The position numbers and the translations under genes were made by a program. Below are positions 1-5,897 of a DNA stretch of 8,186 nt, piece by piece. The stretch comes from Firmicutes bacterium UBA3871 (lineage in GTDB: Bacteria > Bacillota > Clostridia > Peptostreptococcales > Anaerovoracaceae), in assembly GCA_002392265.1 (NCBI GenBank), contig DGGP01000082.1:1-8186 (forward strand), read 5' to 3'. The notes beneath the pieces are model-generated. The model was given only the letters and a program-made list of their open reading frames with translations. It was not told the DNA's origin and made no database searches. Numbering within the stretch: position 1 is the first letter of the stretch; every line of letters starts with the position of its first letter.

Positions 1-9
1 CTTTCGCGG

Positions 10-1524
10 CTATTTCCCTTCGACCCTTGACATCAATACTACCGTCTCCACATGCCCCGTGTGCGGGAACATGTCCACGGGCGTTGCTTCTATAAATTCA
101 TAGCCGCATGCGGTCAGGTACTTCACATCACGTGCAAGTGTCGCGGGATCGCAGCTTACGTAAACTATGCGGCTTGGAGCAGACTCGGATACGGCCTCAA
201 GCAATCTTTCATCGCAGCCTGCGCGCGGTGGGTCTAATATAACTACATCCGGCTTTGCCGCAGGCACGCTTTCACCGAATCGGTCTGTGTATCCGGCAAG
301 CAGCTTTCCGATTTCGTCCTCCGCCCTGCCGCAAAAATATCTCGCGTTCACAATTCCGTTAATTACAGCATTGCGGTTTGCATCAAGTATCGCGCCCTTT
401 ACCGACTCTATTCCGTAGATAAAGCCTTTTCCCTCCGAGCCGCTGCTCATTTCAGACATCTGCCTTGCCGCAAAGAGACCGATAGTTCCAATGCCGCAGT
501 AAAGGTCGAACACTTTCTCATCGCCATTAAGAGCTGCATATTCCAGTGCCTTGCCGTAGAGCTTTTCCATTTGAACGGTATTTACCTGATAAAAGGCGAG
601 CGGCGAGATTTCGAACTCAAGGCTCACATTCCCCACCTTTGCGCATTCGCGTATAGCCGGCTTTCCTGCAAGCGTTATGCACTTTTCGCCAAGCACTTCA
701 CTGCCCTTTCCACGGTTTATGTTTATTATCACGCTCTCAAGCGAATATTCCGCCTCACCCTCCGGCGCAGCATTGTAAATTGCATCGTCAAGCAAATCGA
801 CCAGAAGCTGCGGCTGAGGCAGCTCTTCACCCGTAGCCACAATTATTACCATGACCTCTCCCGTGCCGGGCGCTGTCTTCACAACCATGCCCCGAAGCAG
901 GCCCTTGCCGGTTGCCCTGTCATAAGCGGAAGGCTTTGCGAGGCTTATGTACTGCCGCAGTGCTTCTGCTACCGCCATTGCGGAAGGCATTTGAAGAAGG
1001 CATGTCTTGCAGTCGATAACCTTGTGGCTCTTTGGGCTGAAAAAGCCCACTTCACCGCCCGGGCCTACCGCAAACTCCGCCTTGTTGCGGTAAAAGGCCG
1101 GCTCTGTCATGCCGATTATAGGGTTAACCTTTGGTTCTTCCAAACCGCCGAGCCGGGTAAGCTTGTCGCAGACCTGCTTTTCTTTTAAGCGCAGCTGTCC
1201 CTCGTACGAGTAGCCTGCATAGACGCATCCTCCGCAGGTTCCCGCATAAGGACAAATTTCAGCCTCGCTGAGTCTGTCCTCAGAGGCTTCGAGTATTTCG
1301 ACGGTTTCAGCGTTTGCGAAGCTCTTTTTTACCTTTGTGATGCGGGCACGAACAGTGTCGCCCGGATATGCCCCCTCAACAAACACCGTAAGCCCTAAAA
1401 GGGCGTCCTCCGCCCCCTCCGGGATGCGTCCGACGCCCTGACCCATATCTGTAAAGTCCGTTATTAATAACTCAACTGTTTTATTCTGACCGTTTTCTTC
1501 AAACCCTCTAGTTTGCTTTGTCAT
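10..1524 (-). CDS. rlmD: 23S rRNA (uracil-C5)-methyltransferase, RlmD/RlmCD (RumA) family
   Basis: SAM-dependent enzyme that methylates uracil C5 in 23S rRNA (U1939 for RlmD; Gram-positive RlmCD also modifies U747). The 504-residue protein shows the family order: an N-terminal TRAM-like RNA-binding domain (about 15-80), then iron-sulfur cysteines C91, C97, C100 and C172 with the same spacing as E. coli RumA, then the SAM-binding LYCGIGTIGL (341-350), DPPRAG (431-436), the nucleophile C458 in VSCDPATLARD, and E493 in HVETV as likely general base. Nothing essential appears missing. The ATG lies inside the end of the HD gene (17-bp overlap), with GAGGAA about 10 nt upstream, so translation is probably coupled. 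The stop lies 9 bp from the window edge, so no terminator can be judged. The family is secure; the exact target uridine is not, because Gram-positive paralogues differ in specificity. Confidence 0.93.
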   Translation of the reverse strand: MTKQTRGFEENGQNKTVELLITDFTDMGQGVGRIPEGAEDALLGLTVFVEGAYPGDTVRARITKVKKSFANAETVEILEASEDRLSEAEICPYAGTCGGCVYAGYSYEGQLRLKEKQVCDKLTRLGGLEEPKVNPIIGMTEPAFYRNKAEFAVGPGGEVGFFSPKSHKVIDCKTCLLQMPSAMAVAEALRQYISLAKPSAYDRATGKGLLRGMVVKTAPGTGEVMVIIVATGEELPQPQLLVDLLDDAIYNAAPEGEAEYSLESVIININRGKGSEVLGEKCITLAGKPAIRECAKVGNVSLEFEISPLAFYQVNTVQMEKLYGKALEYAALNGDEKVFDLYCGIGTIGLFAARQMSEMSSGSEGKGFIYGIESVKGAILDANRNAVINGIVNARYFCGRAEDEIGKLLAGYTDRFGESVPAAKPDVVILDPPRAGCDERLLEAVSESAPSRIVYVSCDPATLARDVKYLTACGYEFIEATPVDMFPHTGHVETVVLMSRVEGK

Positions 1525-2113
1525 ACTCTGCCATTTCCTCGTTAATCTGATCTTCCTTTGCTGCCATTGCCTGAAGTGTCATTTCGAGCAGCTTTTCGAG
1601 CTCCCAGCCGAGCTGATCTGCACCGCGCTGAATGATTTCTCTCGAGCAGCCCGCTGCAAAATGCTTGTCCTTGTACTTCTTTTTGAGTGATTTAAGCTCC
1701 ATATCTTTTGTGCTCTTTGAAGGGCGCATAAGTGCTCCTGCCCAAATTAAACCGGTCAGTTCATCTGCCGCAAAGAGAACCTTTTCCATCTCGCGTGTCG
1801 GTTCAACATCTATAACCTGACCGTTTGGCGCTTCGATGCCGAAGCCGTGTGAGCACACAGCGTGGATAACATCATCGCTTACGCCACCTTCGCGCAGCAG
1901 CTCGGGTGCTTTAAAGCAGTGCTCCTCAGGATATATCTCAAAATCTATATCATGGAGAAGTCCTACGATTCCCCAGTATTCAATCTCGTCCTTGTATCCG
2001 AGTTCATCCGCAAACCACTGCATGACCGCCTCTACGGTAAGGGCATGCTGTATGTGAAATCTGTCCTTGTTGTACTTTTTTAAAAGTTCAAATGCTTCAT
2101 TTCTAGTAATCAT
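1508..2113 (-). CDS. HD-domain phosphohydrolase, substrate unknown
   Basis: A 201-residue soluble protein with the metal-binding HD signature: H23 in the first helix, H54-D55 in GLLHDIDFE, H89 in VCSHG and D117 in FAADELTGL. This is the H...HD...H...D arrangement of HD-superfamily hydrolases, and the length fits small stand-alone predicted HD hydrolases. The C-terminal tail (about 165-201) is a charged helix. No partner domain, signal peptide or membrane segment is visible. The ATG is preceded by AAAGGAGA at a good distance, and a promoter-like sequence lies about 50 bp upstream. It therefore looks like the first gene of a two-gene unit with the rRNA methyltransferase it overlaps. Known HD enzymes act on nucleotides, cyclic dinucleotides or phosphate esters; nothing here tells which applies. 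Fold assignment is strong, function is open. Confidence 0.88.
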   Translation of the reverse strand: MITRNEAFELLKKYNKDRFHIQHALTVEAVMQWFADELGYKDEIEYWGIVGLLHDIDFEIYPEEHCFKAPELLREGGVSDDVIHAVCSHGFGIEAPNGQVIDVEPTREMEKVLFAADELTGLIWAGALMRPSKSTKDMELKSLKKKYKDKHFAAGCSREIIQRGADQLGWELEKLLEMTLQAMAAKEDQINEEMAEYDKAN

Positions 2114-2120
2114 AGCTTCA

Positions 2121-2128
2121 TCTCCTTT
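2121..2128 (-). promoter_or_regulatory. Ribosome binding site of the HD gene
   Basis: On the minus strand this reads AAAGGAGA, 7 nt before the ATG at 2113. It is a strong Shine-Dalgarno match that fixes the start codon of the HD hydrolase. Confidence 0.8.
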
Positions 2129-2140
2129 TATCTCATGTTT

Positions 2141-2153
2141 GTCAAAATTTGAC
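2141..2153 (-). promoter_or_regulatory. 13-bp palindrome, possible operator
   Basis: GTCAAAATTTGAC is a perfect palindrome with 6-bp arms around one central base. It lies directly downstream of the predicted -10 box, at about +3 to +15 of the expected transcript and upstream of the ribosome site. That is a usual place for a repressor to block transcription. A 6-bp-arm palindrome is expected about twice by chance in a window this size, so only its position supports the call. No matching regulator gene is in view. Confidence 0.35.
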
Positions 2154-2162
2154 CTTTTGGGT

Positions 2163-2191
2163 ATTATACCGCTTTACAGGGATAAAAACAA
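2163..2191 (-). promoter_or_regulatory. Sigma-A-type promoter for HD gene and rlmD
   Basis: The minus strand carries a perfect TATAAT at 2168-2163. A weaker TTGTTT lies at 2191-2186, with an optimal 17-bp spacer. The -35 box matches the consensus only in its first three bases. The promoter sits in the 126-bp gap between the cobQ stop and the HD gene. The same gap (2114-2239) shows no convincing Rho-independent terminator after cobQ, so readthrough from the cobalamin genes may also feed this unit. Confidence 0.6.
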
Positions 2192-2239
2192 CCTTTAAGG
2201 CATGATTATTTTTCTTCTCGTTTTGCACAACTATGAATT

Positions 2240-3703
2240 TTAGACCTCTCTGTTTAAAACCTTGTAGATATATTCCATATCAAGGCCGCTTTGCAGCGCG
2301 TCAGCCAGCTTGTCGTACTGCTTTTCTTTGTAGTCCTTTGGGTCGAATGTACCGAGCGCGCTGAATTCCGCGCCCTTTCTCGTGCAAAGCACCTTTAGTA
2401 TTTCGTCAGCTATGCCGGGTGCATCAAATATGCCGTGAATGTAGCTTCCGTAAATATTTCCGCCGCCGGCGAGAACCGGAAGCTTTTCTTGGCTGCGTCC
2501 CATGTGGATTTCATAGCCTTCGTATTTCATGCCTGAAAGGCCCTTTAATATTCCTTCTGTTTCTGGGATTTTTCCTGAGCTCTGCCGCTGCACTTTTTCA
2601 CCGAGAAATACGGTTTCCATCGGGATAAAGCCCATTCCGGCAATTTCCTTCGTCCCTGCTGCTTCGACCATATCGGGATCTTTGACGGTTTTGCCAAGCA
2701 TCTGATAGCCGCCGCATATGCCAAAGACGAGAGTTCCCCTGTCCGCCTGCTGCTTTACACCGGCCTCAAGCCCGCTTTCGCGAAGCCATCTCAGGTCTTC
2801 AATCGTGCTCTTGGTGCCTGGGATTATTATCATGTCGGGCTCGTGCAGCTCACCGGTGCTTTCGATATAGCGGAGTGATACATTTTCGTAACGCTCGAAA
2901 GGTGAAAAGTCAGTGAAGTTTGAGATTCTCGGAAGCTTTATAACCGCGATGTCGATGAGCTTTCGCTCGCGGCCGCTTTTAAAGCGCTCGCTGAGGCTGT
3001 CTTCGTCATCGATGTCCACGTGGATGTACGGAACCACGCCTGCTACGGGAACGCCGCAAAGCTCTTCGAGGGTTTTTAGGCCCGGCTCGAGTATTGCGCG
3101 GTCGCCGCGGAATTTGTTGACTATCGTGCCCTTTATGCGAGCTTGCTCATCGGCTGCAAGTAGCTTTATCGTGCCGTAAAGCTGTGCGAAAACGCCGCCT
3201 CTGTCTATATCGCCCGCCAGCAGGACCGGTGCGTCCACCAGCTTTGCAAGTCCCATATTCACTATGTCTTCGTCCTTTAAATTTATCTCCGCAGGGCTTC
3301 CCGCTCCCTCGATTACGATTATGTCATATTCTGAGGCAAGACTTTCGTATGCCTTCATAACTTCGGGTATGAACTCTTTCTTTCGGCGGTAGTATTCCAT
3401 TGCCGCCATATTGCCGATTGCTTTGCCGTTTACGATTATCTGGCTGCCGACGTCGGTTGTCGGCTTCAGGAGAATCGGATTCATCCTGGTGTCGGGTGCT
3501 ATGCCTGCCGCCTCGGCCTGTACGACCTGAGCTCTGCCCATTTCGCCGCCTTCCTTTGTAATAAAGGAATTGAGGGCCATATTCTGGCTTTTGAAAGGTG
3601 CAACCCTATAGCCTTCGCGCGCAAATATTCTGCATAAACCCGCTGCAAGCAGACTTTTTCCGGCATTTGACATCGTGCCCTGAATCATTATGTTTTTAGC
3701 CAT
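2240..3703 (-). CDS. cobQ: Cobyric acid synthase (glutamine-dependent side-chain amidase)
   Basis: CobQ/CbiP uses ATP and glutamine to amidate the b, d, e and g side chains of adenosylcobyrinic acid a,c-diamide, giving adenosylcobyric acid in the cytoplasm. The 487-residue length is typical. The N-terminal half is a dethiobiotin-synthetase-like ATPase: the P-loop-like GTMSNAGKS (9-17), then [23 protein letters not shown] and [12 protein letters not shown]. The C-terminal half (about 250-487) is the glutamine amidotransferase domain, with nucleophile C330 in [10 protein letters not shown], then GYEIHMG (396-402) and H423 in YIHGIFD. The ATG follows GAAAGG by 7 nt, and the gap from the cobD stop is 15 bp, so the two are surely cotranscribed. 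It is the last cobalamin gene in this block. The order CbiB, CobD, CobQ groups the enzymes that lead to cobinamide phosphate. Confidence 0.97.
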   Translation of the reverse strand: MAKNIMIQGTMSNAGKSLLAAGLCRIFAREGYRVAPFKSQNMALNSFITKEGGEMGRAQVVQAEAAGIAPDTRMNPILLKPTTDVGSQIIVNGKAIGNMAAMEYYRRKKEFIPEVMKAYESLASEYDIIVIEGAGSPAEINLKDEDIVNMGLAKLVDAPVLLAGDIDRGGVFAQLYGTIKLLAADEQARIKGTIVNKFRGDRAILEPGLKTLEELCGVPVAGVVPYIHVDIDDEDSLSERFKSGRERKLIDIAVIKLPRISNFTDFSPFERYENVSLRYIESTGELHEPDMIIIPGTKSTIEDLRWLRESGLEAGVKQQADRGTLVFGICGGYQMLGKTVKDPDMVEAAGTKEIAGMGFIPMETVFLGEKVQRQSSGKIPETEGILKGLSGMKYEGYEIHMGRSQEKLPVLAGGGNIYGSYIHGIFDAPGIADEILKVLCTRKGAEFSALGTFDPKDYKEKQYDKLADALQSGLDMEYIYKVLNREV

Positions 3704-3718
3704 ACCTTTTCCTTTCAG

Positions 3719-4774
3719 CTACGCTTTTATCTCTTTTATAGCATTGATCAGCTGTTCATTTTCTTTATGAGTTCTGACTGCAGTTCTGAACCAGCCGCTG
3801 CAAAGGCCGTGATAATTATCGCATTTTCTGATTGCAATGCCTTTGCCGAGTAATTTTTCCGCCAGATTCTCCTCTGCTTTGAAGAGAAGATAGTTGGTTT
3901 TAGAATCCGTCGTATAGTATCCAAGGCCTTCAAGCTGCGCTTTCATCCAGGCTCTCTCGCAAGATATCAGGCTCCGTGCATCCTCGAGGAATTCTGTTTC
4001 CTTTAATGCGGCAATGCCGGCTGCCTGTGCAATGCTCGAAACATTCCAGGGCTGGACGGCCTTTGCCATTTTTTCGAGAAGCTCTTTATCCGATGTCATC
4101 CCATAGCCGAGTCTGACACCTGCCATACCGTAGCTTTTGGTGAAGGCTTTTAGGATAAATAGGTGTGGATTATCTCGCAGCAAATCTTTGACATCTCTGC
4201 CTCCGTCCGAAAGATCCAAAAAACATTCGTCGAGGAATAATCTGATTTTATTTTCTCCGCAGTACTTTATGATTTCAAGAAGAAGACCTTCTTCAATCAG
4301 TCTGCCTGTAGGATTGTTGGGGCTGCAAAGAAAGATGATATCCGGTTTTTCAGCCTTTAGAAAATCAAAAAATCCTGAATCGAGGTCAAAGCTGTTTTCA
4401 GCTTTAAGAGGATATCTGATTATTCTGCAGCCGGCATTTTCAAGTGCCAAGGAATATTCCGCAAAGGTTGGCGCAGTTTCTGCGGCAACCAATCCGCCCG
4501 GGCCGCCTACTGCTGCGCAGTAGGCGTAGATTACCTCAGCTGCGCCGTTGCCGCAGATGAGGTAATCTACGGGCACGCCCTCGTGCCCGGCCAGGGCTTC
4601 GCCCAGCCTCCGGCAAAAGGGATCGGGATACCTGTCGAGAGTCTCTAGGCTATCCCGTATCGCTCGTTTAACCCCTTCGGGGGTGCCTAAAGGATTAGTA
4701 TTAGCCGAAAAATCCAATATTATATTTTGACCGTAAATGTCCCCGCCGTGCGGGTTTTTCTTGTTATAAAGCAT
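3719..4774 (-). CDS. cobD: L-threonine-O-3-phosphate decarboxylase (PLP-dependent)
   Basis: A fold-type I PLP enzyme that decarboxylates L-threonine phosphate to (R)-1-amino-2-propanol phosphate, the linker of the cobalamin nucleotide loop. The 351-residue protein begins with the HGG motif (9-11) and DFSANTNPLG (21-30) characteristic of CobD. It then shows CGNGAAE (74-80), SPNNPTG (151-157), LDECF (181-185), the PLP lysine K213 in FTKSYGMAGVRLGY, and a phosphate/carboxylate-binding region WFRTAVR (328-334). Histidinol-phosphate aminotransferase is the nearest alternative, but the HGG start, the late DNYHGL motif (recalled from Salmonella CobD as NYPGL) and cobalamin neighbours favour CobD. 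GGAGGAGG sits very close to the ATG. The 138-bp gap from cbiB is filled by a nested inverted repeat, and codons about 63-91 carry three abutting hairpins. Confidence 0.93.
   Translation of the reverse strand: MLYNKKNPHGGDIYGQNIILDFSANTNPLGTPEGVKRAIRDSLETLDRYPDPFCRRLGEALAGHEGVPVDYLICGNGAAEVIYAYCAAVGGPGGLVAAETAPTFAEYSLALENAGCRIIRYPLKAENSFDLDSGFFDFLKAEKPDIIFLCSPNNPTGRLIEEGLLLEIIKYCGENKIRLFLDECFLDLSDGGRDVKDLLRDNPHLFILKAFTKSYGMAGVRLGYGMTSDKELLEKMAKAVQPWNVSSIAQAAGIAALKETEFLEDARSLISCERAWMKAQLEGLGYYTTDSKTNYLLFKAEENLAEKLLGKGIAIRKCDNYHGLCSGWFRTAVRTHKENEQLINAIKEIKA
4504..4588 (-). other. Three abutting hairpins inside the cobD coding sequence
   Basis: Hairpin 1 (4504-4526) is a perfect 10-bp stem with a 3-nt loop. 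Hairpin 2 (4526-4570) has perfect 13-bp arms at 4526-4538 and 4558-4570, one mismatch, five more pairs, and a 7-nt loop. Hairpin 3 (4571-4588) is a 7-bp stem with a 4-nt loop. They share or touch ends, so about 85 nt can be almost fully paired in the cobD mRNA. They encode roughly residues 63-91, which include the conserved CGNGAAE motif. The protein aligns with CobD there with only a small length difference, as I recall the Salmonella sequence. The structure therefore appears to have arisen within coding sequence rather than by insertion. Role unknown. Confidence 0.6.
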
Positions 4775-4775
4775 T

Positions 4776-4783
4776 CCTCCTCC
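4776..4783 (-). promoter_or_regulatory. Ribosome binding site of cobD beside the repeat element
   Basis: On the minus strand this reads GGAGGAGG, one base before the ATG. The upstream GGAGG leaves a short 4-nt spacer. The outer arm of the nested repeat starts at the very next base (4784). Folding of that element in the mRNA would place a long stem directly upstream of the ribosome site. Confidence 0.7.
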
Positions 4784-4914
4784 AATCTGGGGACAGGCAC
4801 CAAATTCGCCTTTTTTCCAATTTAGGGACAGGTCTGACCGTCAGTTCTCCCTACAGCCCTTCTGACCTGTCCCTAAATTCGCTTTTCTTCCAATTTGGTG
4901 CCTGTCCCCAAATT
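4784..4914. repeat. 131-bp nested inverted repeat, REP/RAYT-like element
   Basis: The outer arms at 4784-4806 and 4892-4914 match as inverted repeats over 22 of 23 bases and contain TGGGGACAGGCACCAAATT. The inner arms at 4819-4834 and 4864-4879 are a perfect 16-bp inverted repeat with the related core AATTTAGGGACAGGTC. The linkers between them (4802-4823 and 4875-4896) run in the same direction and match over 20 of 22 bases, each flanked by AAATT and AATTT. The element thus consists of four related GGGACAGG units, two in each orientation. It fills the cbiB-cobD gap and overlaps the cbiB stop codon. From memory, GGGGACAGG palindromes recur between genes in many bacteria and are linked to REP-type (Y1/RAYT) transposases; no such gene is present here. 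No T-run follows, so it is not a standard terminator. Confidence 0.8.
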
Positions 4915-5875
4915 AGCCTAAAATGATAAATCTGAGTGTGATGCTAAAAAGAAGCGCCACAAACGATGTTGCATACATCAGTCTGCAAGCTCTTTTAATA
5001 TCCTCGTGCTCTATTTCTCTGGTTGCATCGCCGATATACTTCTTTTTGTGAAGCACTCCGTGATAGTACGCATCGCCTGCGAGCCTGAGACCCAGCAGGC
5101 CTGCGCATACCGATTCGGTCTGTGCGGAGTTCGGGCTCGCATGATTATAACGATCCCGCTTGAAAATCTTAAAGCCTCTGCCTGCATCCATCCCCAAAAG
5201 CAGCCCTGAAAACAACATAAAAAATGCTGACAGCCGCGCCGGCAGGAAGTTGAAAACATCATCCATCCTTGCAGGAACCAGTCCTACATTTTTATAGGGC
5301 TCTTCAATGTAACCAAGCATTGAATCCATTGTATTTACCGCTTTATACACAAAACCGCCCGCAGCGCCAAACAAAGCCATATAAAAGAGCGGCGCAACCA
5401 CGCCATCCGATGTATTCTCTGCAACGGTTTCAACCGCTGCGCGCGTCACCGCCGAATCATCGAGCTCTGCGGTATCTCGGCCCACTATCATGGAAACAGC
5501 ACGCCTCGCATCTTCAATACTGCCCCCCTCAAGAGCATCGTAAACCTTCATGCTCTCCGCCTTTAACGATTTAACAGCCAGTATCTGCCAGCACATTATG
5601 CCCTCGACTGTCATCCCGAGTGCAGGATGAACCTTGTAGCATAATGCCGTAAAACCTACTGAAATCACACCCGTCAGTCCCACGGTAACTATCCACACAG
5701 CAAGTCCCGCTATATTTTCGCCTGTTTTGGTTTTGGGAAATATCTTCCTGAAAAGCTTTTCCAAAAAATCTATCAGCTTTCCTATCAAAACAACAGGATG
5801 AACAATCCCCTTCGGATCCCCAAACAAAAGATCCAGTAAAAAACCTATTGGCAGCGCTGATAAATACCAGCCCAT
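4913..5875 (-). CDS. cbiB: Adenosylcobinamide-phosphate synthase, integral membrane
   Basis: CbiB joins adenosylcobyric acid to aminopropanol phosphate (the CobD product), giving adenosylcobinamide phosphate at the membrane. The 320-residue protein has several hydrophobic stretches (about 2-19, 55-80, 155-178, 208-228 and 301-319). It also has the conserved family blocks: LLFGDPKGIVHPV (16-28), VGRDT (131-135), ETVAENTSDGVVAPLFY (149-165), NTMDSMLGY (181-189), ARMDDVFNFLPARL (202-215) and RDRYNHASPNSAQTES (240-255). These polar blocks between membrane segments are the expected active-site regions. The ATG has GGAGG 6 nt upstream and starts 22 bp after the CbiJ-E-T stop. The TAA stop overlaps the outer arm of the repeat element, so the element may have set the final C-terminus. 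Family assignment is secure. Confidence 0.96.
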   Translation of the reverse strand: MGWYLSALPIGFLLDLLFGDPKGIVHPVVLIGKLIDFLEKLFRKIFPKTKTGENIAGLAVWIVTVGLTGVISVGFTALCYKVHPALGMTVEGIMCWQILAVKSLKAESMKVYDALEGGSIEDARRAVSMIVGRDTAELDDSAVTRAAVETVAENTSDGVVAPLFYMALFGAAGGFVYKAVNTMDSMLGYIEEPYKNVGLVPARMDDVFNFLPARLSAFFMLFSGLLLGMDAGRGFKIFKRDRYNHASPNSAQTESVCAGLLGLRLAGDAYYHGVLHKKKYIGDATREIEHEDIKRACRLMYATSFVALLFSITLRFIILG

Positions 5876-5897
5876 AACCTACCTCCACAGCCGATTA

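Noticed and set aside
571..1188. A 205-codon open frame on the plus strand
   Set aside because: It lies wholly antisense to rlmD, has no recognisable domain or good ribosome site, and its composition follows from the complementary coding sequence.
2140..2145. TTGACA on the minus strand as a -35 box
   Set aside because: No -10-like hexamer lies at 16-18 bp from it; the position would fall on the ribosome site of the HD gene.
2192..2200. CCTTTAAGG palindrome after cobQ as a terminator
   Set aside because: The stem is 4 bp and AT-rich, and no adequate T-run follows on the minus strand.
2974..2986. CGCTTTTAAAGCG palindrome within cobQ
   Set aside because: Palindromes with 6-bp arms are expected about twice by chance in a window of this size, and nothing in its position suggests a role.
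4742..4756. GC stem followed by TTTTT on the plus strand, like a terminator
   Set aside because: The stem is only about 5 bp, it lies in the cobD coding start (NPHGGD), and no plus-strand gene ends there.
3719..4774. Histidinol-phosphate aminotransferase (hisC) as the identity of the PLP enzyme
   Set aside because: The HGG start, the DFSANTNPLG block, the late NYHGL motif and the cobalamin context fit CobD better.
5571..5888. A 105-codon minus-strand frame overlapping the cbiB start
   Set aside because: It is an out-of-frame shadow of cbiB; the cbiB frame has the family motifs and the better placed GGAGG.
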